Part shown: positions 1-11,157 of the stretch, piece after piece | How the letters are laid out: the number at the start of each line of letters is the position of its first letter | Position numbering within the stretch: the stretch's first letter is position 1 | Assembly (NCBI GenBank): GCA_050084985.1 | Contig: JBITNC010000001.1 | Span: 97,278,001 to 97,342,000, forward strand | DNA: 64,000 nucleotides | DNA from: Nageia nagi | Lineage: Eukaryota > Pinophyta | Direction of reading: 5' to 3' | Notes under the pieces: model-generated | The model's input: the letters and a program-made list of their open reading frames with translations, nothing else | Database searches by the model: none | What the model was told of the DNA's origin: nothing | Made by a program: the position numbers and the translations under genes

Positions 1-1220
1 TATATTTAGTTAATAGTTAATATATTACAATATACTAGAGAAATTATATTATTTTAGTTTGATAATAGTTTTCATATTCCATATTTAATCATATATATAT
101 TTTTATTTTTATCTTCAGTGGTATTTTCGATATTTTAAAAAATATAAACCTATTTTTGATATTATATGAAATTATAAAGATATTTTGGATATTTCCCCTA
201 AAATTAAATTTGAAGTAACTTATATTAATAAAAATATTAAATTGTTCATCAAGACAACCCTCCTCCAAAAACATCATTTCATAGGAGTTATATTGTTCCA
301 TGTACAAATAATTTAGGATATTATTCTACAAATATACGAATCAATATATCTCAATACCATATTGAATTTAAATATCTCAATATTGGTCAATCTTTAGCTA
401 AAGAATGACTTCAAAAGTTGCGTGCTCTATTATTATGAACATATTATTATGAATATGGGCCTAGAATTATGAAACTGGCCTATTCACCTGCATATTCAGA
501 TTCAATATTGGTCCTAACATTCAAATTTAATACCAGTCTCTGATTATAGATCTGTCTTTCGAACAAAAGATTATGAGATGATTTACCAACAGTAATTGCA
601 TTTCGTTTGTCTTACAACTGTTAAGGTGCATACATTATAGAACATTCAGCAATCCACCAAAATAATAGCAAAGAACATTATTGTAAGCAAACAGCTGATT
701 AGGATATGTATTCTTGTAAGCAAACAATTTCAGATTTTACTTATGTCAAACACTTCCAGATACTCCGGAGCTTTAAAATTGCCACTGATTGATAAAATGT
801 TCTATGTTTCATTCATCCAATGCTTGCAAGGAATTCACATAACAGTAATAGCCCACATTTAAAAGATGGTTCAATGCTTTTTGTGTCAAATATCTACAAC
901 TTATTGAATCGGTGCAGATTTAAGAGCAGAAAGTAATCAAAATTAAAAAGCACAAGTTCTCCTACATTTGCTTACATGGATCCAAGATTTTTTAAAATAT
1001 GTTTTTCAACCTTCTACCTTCTATATGTCTATCTACGAGTTTCAAACTTTCTTCGAGGCCTGCAAATAAAATAAAAAAAAGTAACAGCTGTTGGGTTGGG
1101 TGCATGTGTGCCATCAACGTGATAATCAAGGACGGGCGTTTCAAAGTAAATTCATTATTGGAATTAGCTAAGCACAAGAACTGTTTCACTGCAATTACAA
1201 ATCAAATCTCAAGAGGCTAA
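1..1220. other. AT-rich non-coding flank
   Basis: No convincing coding sequence. The short open frames here are low-complexity and match no family I recognise. This is the far 3' flank of the minus-strand CCS52-type gene. Confidence 0.5.
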
Positions 1221-1538
1221 AACATTAAAGAATTTGCAGAAGAATAATAGTTTTGAATAAATAGACAGATGGGGAGGACTCTTGTACAGTGAGCCGTCCC
1301 CCCATATATACAGCTTTGATTTTCATCAATGGTACCATACCACTGAATATGTATCAAGGCATAAGGAATGACAATATGAAACATTAAAGAATTTGCAGAA
1401 GAATAATAGTTTTGAGTAAATAGACAGATGGGGAGGACTCTTGTACAGTGAGCCGTCCCCCCATAAATACAGCTTTGATTTTCATCAATGGTACCATACC
1501 ACTGAATAAGTATCAAGGCATAAGGAATGACAATATGA
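1221..1538. repeat. Tandem duplication, 2 x 159 bp
   Basis: Two near-identical 159 bp copies (1221-1379 and 1380-1538), each starting AACATTAAAGAATTTGCAG and ending GACAATATGAA. Few differences separate them (for example ATATATAC versus ATAAATAC), so the duplication is fairly recent. The open frame across it on the minus strand reads the same peptide twice and is a by-product of the repeat. Confidence 0.93.
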
Positions 1539-2110
1539 AAATCAGTTACCCGTAACCAATTGTTATGACATTTCTGCAGACAATCAATTCTATTTTGGAC
1601 TACTTCTATTTGGACATATCAGCTTCAAACACTACTCTGACCTCATCTATGCTGAGACTAAGACCCTAACCATCAAAACTGGCCTGTCCTAATGTTCCTG
1701 GCCTAATAAGCAGAAATTCCTGCATTGTAAGACAATTTTATGCTTCTATAAGACATAACTAGTTTTATCCAATCAGAAAAATATGGAATGAATTATAAAT
1801 TGCCTAAGATTAGATAATAGGAACTGCAGACCTTTTGCATTTTCCTCATTCATATAAAGCACACTGCAACCTCAAATAAATAACACAATCTGCACTAGTC
1901 CCATGGCGACTAGGCTCATAATGATACAAGGCGATAAACAAATTTTGCACAAATTTCTCTTGCTCCACTTCAGATTTCAATATAAAGAAACAAACTTTTT
2001 GATATGTGACTGCCTGCTGGATTTGTGTGGCAACATAAATGGGAATTTAATAGGGACATGATTTTCAGGCAGATGTGAAATGAGTTTCCTGTATTGGATA
2101 AACAGAAATA
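1539..2110 (-). other. 3' flank and likely 3' UTR of the CCS52-type gene
   Basis: This lies directly downstream of the TGA at 2113-2111. It has no coding potential and I cannot place a polyadenylation site with confidence. Confidence 0.45.
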
Positions 2111-5100
2111 TCACCGAATCTGGGTTCTGCTTAGAGACCATATTCCAGAATCACGAGCAGTGCTCTGTAAACAAAAAAGTAATGTAATATTATTTTTGGT
2201 TTGAAATGCATGGGCATACAAAAGAAAGAGTAGCTACCAGCCTAATTATAGCATAGAAGAACCAGCTATACCTGTGACTTTGGAGATGGGAAAATATTCC
2301 AAAACCTCAAAGTTTCATCTCCTGCCCCTGTCACAATTGTCTACAAGCAAAGCCGAAACATTGGTTTTGGTACTTTGCGTGTCAATAATGAATTTAACTT
2401 CCATTATGCAGTAGACTATAATCCTATAACTGTTAGAAAACTATAAGAAACCTTTACCTGTCCATCGGGTGAAATTGCAAGATAAAGGACCCTGAGTGTA
2501 TGGCCTGTTAGAGTAGCTAGCTGATTTATCACATTATCATACAACTGAGGTGAGGAATGGAAATAATTCAACAACAGAAATAAAAATCCATTGAAAACCT
2601 AGGTAACTGTTTCTTCTATTACAAAGAGGTCGCAAAGAAAAATGTTTTAGTACATGCAAGTTCAATCAGAATATTCAAGTAGAATGTAAGATTGTTGTCA
2701 ACAGGAAAATGGAGATGCAAGAAATTTGTATCGCAATGTCATAGGATGGGTATGCGGTTTTACTAACCTTTGTCATGCTTGGATATCGCCATACCATTAT
2801 CTGGTTCTGAGAATATCCATGGGTGCTCACAAGTTCATTCACATTTTTGCACCAAACAAGATTACAGACCTGCCAAACAAATACAATTTGATAAAGCAGG
2901 AATTATACACACACATAAACGTTTGAACCTTGCTTGTAAAAGACAAATCATTTAACGTTGAAAGTACATGCCTGGCTCCCAGTATCAACACAGTTCAAAC
3001 GAGTATTGGTAGCGGTGTTCCAGAAACGATGCATCTGTCGGCTGTTCCACCTCCAGATGCAAGAATTCCATTTTGATGTGGTGACCATGTAATCGCCTTC
3101 ACAGCAGCTGTGTGCTCACTAAATTTTAACACAGGTTGTGTGGCATGTTGGTTCCATACAAAGAGCTGTCAAAACAAGTCAATAAGCTTACAGTTCCATA
3201 CAAAGTCCCCAAAGTAGGTAGTTCTATAATATGAATCAAACAACTCATCTACTGGAACCTCAAAGTCAGAAAAAACTGCACCTGATTGTCATTTCCACCT
3301 GATGCTAATTCACGATCATCAAAAGACCACTTGAGTCCACAGACCTAGAAGCAACAGATTTAAGATCATACACCATATGAGTTGTACTATATGTAGAATG
3401 ATCTTTAGATAGACTATAGAAAGAAAACTAAAATTAACATTATGAACACACCTCTAATAAGAATTCAATAAGATAGGGTAAGCTTTAGATGAATCACCTC
3501 TGACTTATGTCCAGAAAGCCTTCTCACAAAGTCATCTTGAACACGAATATCACGATGAAAAATGTTCCGGTCCCTGCTACCAGATGACAAGATGTGAGAG
3601 CTCCAGGCTAGTGCCCCTGCTCGAGTGCAGTGACCTCTCATGGTGCGAATCTTTTTACAGCGAGTTGCATCCCAAATCTATGCAATAGAAATAGGAAAAG
3701 GGATCAATTAATGTGAAACTAGATTTATTAGATTTCATCTTAGGTATTATATATTATTGACCAGACAATGAACAAAGTCTTGAATAACTCTCTCCATTAC
3801 AGGGAAACTCCAATATAAATGAAAAAATCAGAAGAGTACAATGAACATTTTCAAACTTGGAAAAACAAAATTCAAGATAGTTAGAAGTGCATGAGTATGA
3901 AAAGAAGAAAACGAAAGTTTAAGGGCTGTATTCTTGAATGAATGAAGGCGGATAATGCTCAGTTGATAAGTGGGTAGTGGACAAATAAGTCATACTGCTA
4001 ATGTCAAAATGAAGCAGAAACAGAGCACAAAAATTGACCGCAATATATACCTTGTTCACTACACAAGGACACAATATCAACTTCCAATAAAGAACCACTT
4101 TAAAGCACAGATTCAGGCTTACATGTATACAACGTGTGCTTTAGAGGAAATCATCTAAAGATCATCATTCCTTTCCATTTTCAAAATTAATTATAGCTAG
4201 CTAGTTTCAACCTTTTAGGCTGTATAAACACATAAATTTCATTTATATACCCTCTTATATGATCAAGAATGTAGAAAATGATGACGAATGTAAGACATTG
4301 TCTATTAGTTTTTTAGCAATTTCCTAGTAAAAGATCTCAATTTTATGGTCAAAGATCTCAACTTTATGGTCCCAAAGAAATTTATTTAATGCCTCACCTG
4401 GATCTCGCCAAGGCTAGTGCCTACAGCAAGATATGTGCCTTGTGGACTCCATTCAACTGAACATACACTATCGTTAACTCCTAAATCACACAATTTTGTT
4501 ACCTGTATACAAAAAGATGATCGCACATATGTTAGTACCTATAGCAAGATATGTCTTGTGATGTTCATTTAAGTTTAAAAAAATGCTATTATTGACTTGA
4601 TATCGCAAGTTTAATGGGAGGAGAATTCATAGCATCCTGAATATCTTATAAAATTTACTATTCAGCTAAAAGACAACAATTAATGCAATCAGGTCTACCT
4701 TTCATTGAAAAAAAAGGGGGCTTTTGTATTCTCAAAAATTAAGAATCTGACACAATTCCTATTCTGCTTCATGCTACACTTTGTCATACAACTTTGCTTA
4801 TGCAAACTAGATATGAAAAAATCTTATCCATTCTTCTTGCTACAGTGATTTAACTCTGCAGAAACACTTGATACAGTTTATTGTATCTATACAAGTGTTT
4901 ACTCCAATATTTTGATCTGGAAATCAACAACTGTTTTTACTGACATATTCATTTGCAGTTTCTCGATGTATTCTTGCAATTTACTTCAGGTTAAGTTCAA
5001 CATTTGTTTACTCTTAAATTATATTTATGCTCTCTTCCTTAAAATACATGGCATGATAATTACAGTAACATACAAATATGTACGATGATCTGAGCATTAT

Positions 5101-8100
5101 AAAGGTAAGGAAAACCTTACTTTAGTTAGCGACGTAGACAAAAACTCGTCAAATATTCTCGCAATTCCTGATGGTTAAATCTTGTACTTCTATAACTAGT
5201 AAATATAATATTGCAATGATTTACTTACAAAATTAGAATAATACCTTACTCGTGCTTGCACTCCATAAGTAAACACAAGTGCCTAAACCCACTGCAAGCA
5301 CGTTCTGAGATGACCAATCCACTAGATTGAGGTAAAAATCATCTTGGAGTGCAGGGGCATCCAAAACCTGCATACATCCAAAGCAACAACTTATTAAGGC
5401 ACCTTTGCTGGTGAGTACCCCTTGCATGCAACAAACACACGACAGTTATTTGCAATTTCATGAAAGAAACGTGACCTTTGCATGGTCTTACAAACCACAG
5501 GTCTTTCTACAAAACATGACATCATATTGGACAAACTCTGCAGAAACATACAGAATATATAGTTGTCATCTTGATAGATTTACAATAGATTGTGTCCTGA
5601 TTGTCTGATTTTGTAATTGGAATTTATGAGGTAAATCTAAAGCTTATCCTTGCTAGAAATACTGTAGTAGGAATGAGACCCTTTTGTGAGGAGGGAATTG
5701 GTTTCCAATATTTAACAAACATTATGAGAAATCACATCTTTGCAAATTTTTCTAAGCCTAAGATAACATACAGAATATATAGTTGTCATCTTGATAGATT
5801 TACAATAGATTGTGTCCTGATTGTCTGATTTTGTAATTGGAATTTATGAGGTAAATCTAAAGCTTATCCTTGCTAGCAATACTATAGGAGGAATGAGAAC
5901 CTTTTGTGAGAAGGGAATTTTTTTCCAATCTTTAACAAACATTATGAGAAATCACATCTTTGCAAATTTGTCTACGCCTAAGATACAGCTGACGAGCTAC
6001 TATCATCTTGGCGAGAAATGAATATTAGGATGGCAACGCTCTGATTATTGTCAGGTATCATGTTTGCAAGAAGATGAAAATGAGAATGGAAAATAGTGAT
6101 ATCCTCAAAGAACTGAAACCAAAAAGGTAATTTCTGGACATGTGCCATGATGTCTTCTCCTTGATGGGGACTGGTAAACAATATTTTTTCAGTGCCACTT
6201 CCACATGTGGATGTAACAAAAAATCGTGGATGCCATTTTTCCTTTTTCTATTTAAATCAGGATTGGGATTGGGGCATCCCCTTTATCCATTTGATTGCCA
6301 AAAGGAAGGTCCAATTAATGCTCTTATGCAATTAGTCTCTATGACCTAGAATGGTGCAAAAGAATAAACAATCTAAATAAGGATGTAATAATGCCCTTAA
6401 CTAAGAAAGATGGAAGAAAATTAAAAAAATGTTTCATACTTTATTTGATGTCAAGAATGAAGAATTGATATAGAATCTTTGGTAGTTTTAAAAGGTTGAA
6501 AGATAATCAAAGAAAAGGGAGTTATAAAACTTGGTACTTCTTGGATATGTGGATGTCAAGGAAGATAATGTTTTCTTCATATGTTTCAGGTTGACCTGTA
6601 TCCAGGAAAGACTAGACCTGAAACATAAATCTTAAAAAAACAAATACAAGTCAACCATTTGAAGAAAAACCAAAGAATGTTGTCAAAAACATAAGTTGGG
6701 AGGAATAGAATGAAAATGCAGATCCCATCTTTCTTCATACATGTACTTCTATCATGGTTTAAGGGATAAGAATTGACTAATCACAATAAAAATTCTTCTA
6801 GATATCACCATCTCTTTAAATTGTAAAGTGTATCAATTGTCTACACTCCTCAAATATGAACACCTTATTCCTTATAAGAATGTAATTTTGAGATTATAAG
6901 GCCTAAATGCAAATGTATACCTTGGCTTTCATTGAGGTGCATTGAAATTGGATCTGGAGGAATGTGCAATGAGTCATGACATGTATTGTGAAAAATCTCT
7001 TCACAGGGGATGATGTAGTATGTATCATAGGTGGGAATTCACACAACCTTTTTTCCAAACTATATAGGGACTTTGAGATTGGAAAACAAAATATTCAAAC
7101 ATAACCCTATCATTATTCATATGTACATTTTTAGCATGACTCAAGGGAACATGCACTGATCATGTATTGTAGTGGAGTAAGGTCCATTGGACACATTGCC
7201 ATACTATTCAATACCAAAACATTGCGAAGACAGAAACTTCTTATCCAAAAGAACATTCTAAGATGCAAGTGGACACCCTGCTTTTATCACGATGAGAAAA
7301 CTCTAGCAGGAGTGGATATAGCGACTTATGGAGTCATAAATTGGTGATTTAATGAAAGGGGATTAGCTCCTGATAATGATGATGAGTAATTAACCTTGCA
7401 ACCTTATGATGTCATATAATCTTGATTATTATAAACCTATACAAAGAGTGTACTACCATTGGGTGCATCGCCATGTGATTCAAAGGCAAAGTAGTTGATA
7501 TCTTTGCTACATGCTGTGAATTCAAATTTTTGTTAGCAAGAGTTATGGAAATGGATAAATGACCTTGCTACAAGCAGCCTGCTCTGATTTTCAGTTACTC
7601 TTATAATATTTGGACATTGCCTCATGATTAACAGTTGAACTGGTTAATTTGTCAATTAAATGCTGCAATGTTCTGCCCTTGTTAGCAATGGGTAATGAAG
7701 ATGGGAAAATTAATTTGCAACTCACATGGTGTAGAAAGTCCAATTCTTCTTAGCAGTAGAACTGGTGGAGAAGGGGAAACTAACCTAGCAGCTCGTGATC
7801 TCCTACACATTGATTAATCCTATACAAATATCCTGCTAAAAACAATATCATACACCTTCAAGGTTGGGACAGTGCCCTATGAATCAAAATCAAACTGATT
7901 TCTCTACCTACATGGTACGAGGAAAGAAAACAAATTAACAACTCATGATCCCCTGAATCCTTGCATTTCCTAATGAATAAACACCTTTTTTGTGAAAGCC
8001 AAACATTCTGTCTACAATTGTCATTGACAATTGTTTCATTGATACTCTGTATAAAGTCCCATTCTTCTTACAGTAGCACTGGTAGAGTCTATAAGCAAAT

Positions 8101-8966
8101 TACCTAGCAACTCGTCATATCATTCACATTGACTAATCCTATACTGGTATCCTACTAAAAACAATATCCCGTATCTTCACCATTGGGACACTGCCCTATG
8201 ATTCAAACTCACACTCCTTAATCTACCTACATGGTACTGAGGAAATATAATAAATCACCTAACAACTCATGATCCCCAGAATCCTTGCCTTTCCCAACGA
8301 ATAAACACTTTGTCTACCATTAACAAAAGTACCCAATTGGAGCAAAAGAACAAACAGGACAAAAAGGTGATCCTTAAAAATGGGTACTGAGATTCTCAAA
8401 ACGGATAAAAAAAGTCTTACCTTGTAGGGTGAGCGAGTGATCTTCCTAGGCGGCTTGGGCGGAGTCCCCACAGATGGCGAAAACCCTCCATCACCTCCAA
8501 CAGGAGAAACAGCATAAGGCGACCCTGGAACATTCTGATCACTCTTAAACCTGAATAAATTCTTACTAGGACTCATAGGCGACCGGTTCAAATCCCTACA
8601 AGCACCCACACTTTTCTCAGGCGTAGCAGGGGATGCCACAACATCATTCCCAAACAGCTCATTCTTCAACACCATGGAATACACGGAAGAAGGCGAAGGG
8701 GTAGAGCCCCCAGCACATTCCTTCACATCACAAGTGGGAGAAAACTTGCTGCTATCAATCAGGGAAAAAGCATTGAGCCTGGACCCAGATCTGCTGGGAA
8801 TGAACCTATCACTGTAACTTGTCTTACTAGGAGAGGGGGTACTGGGGCTGTTACTCGCACCCATCAAATTGGAAATATTAGTATCCAAATGCAGGGAATT
8901 TCGAGACATCCCAGGAGGGAGATTCAAGTGCAGACGAGAAGATCTCCTCCCATTTGGGGAATCCAT
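2111..8966 (-). CDS. CCS52B: FIZZY-RELATED / CCS52 (Cdh1-type) APC/C activator, B-type-like, with a frameshift in exon 6
   Basis: WD40 co-activator of the anaphase-promoting complex, which recruits mitotic substrates for ubiquitination. Ten exons, joined in order: 8966-8421, 5367-5245, 4502-4398, 3677-3498, 3344-3282, 3165-2972, 2869-2768, 2520-2458, 2340-2272, 2164-2111. Every other exon is a multiple of three, but exon 6 is 194 nt: one base is missing at 3027/3028, after DRCI, and a stop follows about 10 codons later. Without the loss the frame is 499 codons. Exon 1 carries the C-box (DRFIPSR, residues 53-59) and many SP/TP CDK-type sites. Exons 2-9 encode the WD40 propeller. The last exon ends in the Ile-Arg tail that docks on APC/C. 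The ends LNLPPGM, GSRLNAF and WSLSRTQIR resemble CCS52B/FZR3 more than A-type proteins. I chose the ATG at 8966; an in-frame ATG lies at 9026. Introns are 3053, 742, 720, 153, 116, 102, 247, 117 and 107 nt; all are GT-AG except intron 6 (GC-AG). The break is either a sequence error or a recent inactivation. Confidence 0.96.
2870..2971 (-). other. GC-AG intron 6 of the CCS52-type gene
   Basis: Conserved protein sequence fixes both borders: exon 6 ends in DTGSQ and exon 7 starts VCNLVW. The donor reads CAG|GCATGT and the acceptor TTTGGCAG. GC donors are a known minor class spliced by the normal U2 machinery. The other eight introns of this gene start with GT. Confidence 0.85.
5546..5985. repeat. 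Tandem duplication, 2 x 220 bp, in intron 1
   Basis: Copies at 5546-5765 and 5766-5985, both starting ACATACAGAATATATAGTTG. They are mostly identical with scattered substitutions. The duplicated open frames on the plus strand are intronic and not genes. Confidence 0.92.
5986..7736. other. Intron 1 interior without recognisable genes
   Basis: AT-rich intron sequence of the CCS52-type gene. Stretches around 7430-7620 look like a more diverged relative of the 318 bp repeat that follows. No coding or RNA feature was seen. Confidence 0.5.
7737..8345. repeat. Diverged tandem duplication, period about 318 bp, in intron 1
   Basis: The two copies start AGTCCAATTCTTCTTA (7737) and AGTCCCATTCTTCTTA (8055). 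They share blocks such as CTACCTACATGGTAC and CAACTCATGATCCCC in the same order. Substitutions and small indels are frequent, so this duplication is older than the 220 bp one. Confidence 0.85.
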
Positions 8967-9200
8967 AGCCAAAAATCTCAATCCAAGCCAACAAAAGCAG
9001 AGTTCTCTCTGTTCTTTTTTTTCCAATTTTTTTCAAAGTCTCTGCCTTTTTCTCTCCAATGCTTAGAATATGAGACCAGAAGCAGATCAAGAATAGCAGT
9101 CCAGTGCCCAAGGTTCCAACCTAGCGAGTGGACATCTACTTGTAGTGGCTATTGGTTGGACATTCGGTAACTGTGTTCGGCTCTGGTCAATTAAATTTTT
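8967..9200 (-). promoter_or_regulatory. Probable 5' UTR and proximal promoter of the CCS52-type gene
   Basis: A purine-rich leader (minus strand) precedes the ATG. A CCAAT word occurs on the minus strand near 9150. I see no clear TATA box. Confidence 0.45.
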
Positions 9201-9209
9201 TTCGTCTAT

Positions 9210-9248
9210 TCCAACGGTCAGTGGCATACAAAAGATTCATAACGGTCA
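9210..9248 (+). promoter_or_regulatory. MSA element pair (R1R2R3-Myb sites) upstream of the CCS52-type gene
   Basis: TCCAACGGTCA (9210-9220) fits the plant mitosis-specific activator consensus YCYAACGGYYA at every position. A second copy, CATAACGGTCA (9238-9248), fits 10 of 11. Both share orientation and lie about 245-285 bp upstream of the ATG. MSA elements bind MYB3R factors and time expression to G2/M; B-type CCS52 genes are known to be mitotically expressed. Confidence 0.6.
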
Positions 9249-9249
9249 C

Positions 9250-10040
9250 TAAATTTGAACTCAAGTTCCAAAAAGTCAGTGCTTTTTACTTTTTTTTTGT
9301 TTTTTTAAAAGTAGATAATCTAAAGCTACTTTTATTTGAACTTACAGGGTTGGTGTTAGTGAAGTTTCTAATTTTGGTTAAATTAAAAATAGAGATTTGA
9401 TCTAAACTGTATGGATTGACTTTCAAAAGGCCATTGGTATAATCATGGTCAAATAAAAGGAATATGGTCAAACGGAATTTTAATATGTTTATCTTAATAA
9501 ATGTTGTTGTTGTCAATCAATTTAGTACAAGTTTTTTTATGAGTGTAAATACATTTATAGATATAAATTAAGTTATGAATTAATTTTATTTTATGGATTT
9601 AGCAGTAAAATGTGAAATGAAAATAAGTAATTAATATTATTTTTTTTAATTAATTATATTACATTTATTTTAAAAAGGTCTAGTATAAAATACCAATATT
9701 TTTTTTAGGTATGAAGGGATTACATCCATTAATAATTCAAGTTGAGATGGGAATTTAAAGGTTTCTTAGAGCATATTTTGACAATACCCAATATTCTTTA
9801 AAACAAATTTTGAAAGTACTCAATATTTAAATACATGTATACCAATGAAAAGATCAACTTCATCCATGAAGTAAACAAAATAAAGTCCTTTTCATCAAAT
9901 ACAAAATGAGACTAGTTTTTTTCTCTATAATCCTTTAAAATCTATTCTTAAAGACCATTTTTATACATAGAATTAAGGATAAATTAACAAGTAGTAAGTT
10001 ACAATATAATAACCATTATTATCTACTAGTTAATATCATG
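9250..10040. other. AT-rich intergenic sequence
   Basis: Poly-A/T-rich sequence without a supported gene, RNA or element boundary. Confidence 0.5.
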
Positions 10041-10700
10041 CTTAAAACAAAACCTTAGTTAAAAAGTCACCATAACCACCTTCAATCCATATTAATCCCA
10101 TTCCTTTATTATTCAAATAGGGAGCACAAGAAACCATAGGTTCTAGCTCATTGAATCCTAATTTCAATCCATATTAATCCTATTCCTTAAAAAACCACTA
10201 GCATAATGATCCAAATAATGAAGGATGTATTCAAGGTGATTAGGAATGGAATTGATGTAAATATATAAGGATTGCACCATTTCTTTAACCAACATTAATT
10301 TTTTGCCTTTTAGAAGAGCTACTCATTGGTCTACTTCATCGATTCTTCATAAAAAGTACCAACTTTTCTTTTAATAATTTTATTTGATAATGGGACTCCT
10401 AAATAAGAAAGTGGAAGACTAAACTATTAAAATTTTAATTTGGTCGTATGTGCAATAACTTTTTATTTTATTTTAAATGCATCTTAATTAATCATTTATC
10501 CCATTGCAAGCTCAAAGGTACTAATATTCTCCTTAATTTTGATAGCTCTCCTCTCTAAAGATTTATCCAAAAACATATTATAATCTACAAACTATAGGTG
10601 GGTTAGAGAAGAGACCTTCATTGATGTAGTGAAACTTTGGACATGGCCTAATTCTTTATTTCTAAAAAATTATCATCATAAATATTTTGTTGAGTACATG
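10040..10700 (-). pseudogene. LINE (non-LTR retrotransposon) reverse-transcriptase relic
   Basis: Minus-strand translation across several frames gives the RT C-terminal block PLSYLGVPLSNKIIKRKV (near 10370-10430), the typical 'YLGvPL' region of plant L1-type LINE ORF2. Upstream residues resemble the N-x-x-K-S block. A downstream stretch, YIFTSIPFLIT, sits where 'iPiyl/f' is expected. Multiple stops and frameshifts show it is long dead. I cannot place either end, a poly-A tail or a target duplication. Confidence 0.6.
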
Positions 10701-11157
10701 GAATGATATCATACCAAAATGCTAAGTGGTTGATACTTAAAAATTCCATTATTATCGCATGCTTGTGTAGATATTCTTTAGTCAATAATGTTCCAATATA
10801 GGTGTAATATGATAATAATCATTCATGGATTTGGAGTATTGATAGTCCTTTACACTAGACCTACATGGCTACATTTAGATAATACACTAACAAATGTAAC
10901 ATGGTTTGATTAATGTCCACATATTCTATTTGATCAAATAGTTTGATTAATGCCCCATTTTAAAGTTACAAAAGTGGTATATACAACTAGAACACTTGCA
11001 TGAATATTAATCGATATGGGTAAAACATGACATATATATTCAATATTGTTGCAAACTTACATGATAAGACTTGATTTCAACTTACCAAGCATTATTGGCA
11101 TTATTCATATATCATGCTTGCATATTGAGGCTTAAGAATAACATATCATACATTGGT
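10701..11157. other. AT-rich intergenic sequence
   Basis: Nothing recognisable; this is the flank of the LTR element that starts at 11163. Confidence 0.5.

Noticed and set aside
1217-1516. 99-codon minus-strand frame with an internally repeated peptide
   Set aside because: The repeat in the peptide only mirrors the 159 bp DNA duplication. There is no homology or codon signal.
5405-6021. Series of plus-strand frames of 66-75 codons inside intron 1
   Set aside because: They are copies of one frame created by the 220 bp duplication and lie within a proven intron.
9024-9026. Upstream in-frame ATG (MEKKEQ...) as the start of the CCS52-type protein
   Set aside because: Possible, but the extra 20 residues look unlike family N-termini, whereas MDSP leads straight into the conserved LNLPPGM block. 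Kept only as an alternative.
8869-9170. Plus-strand frames of 65-93 codons over exon 1
   Set aside because: Shadow frames opposite a well-supported coding exon and its leader.
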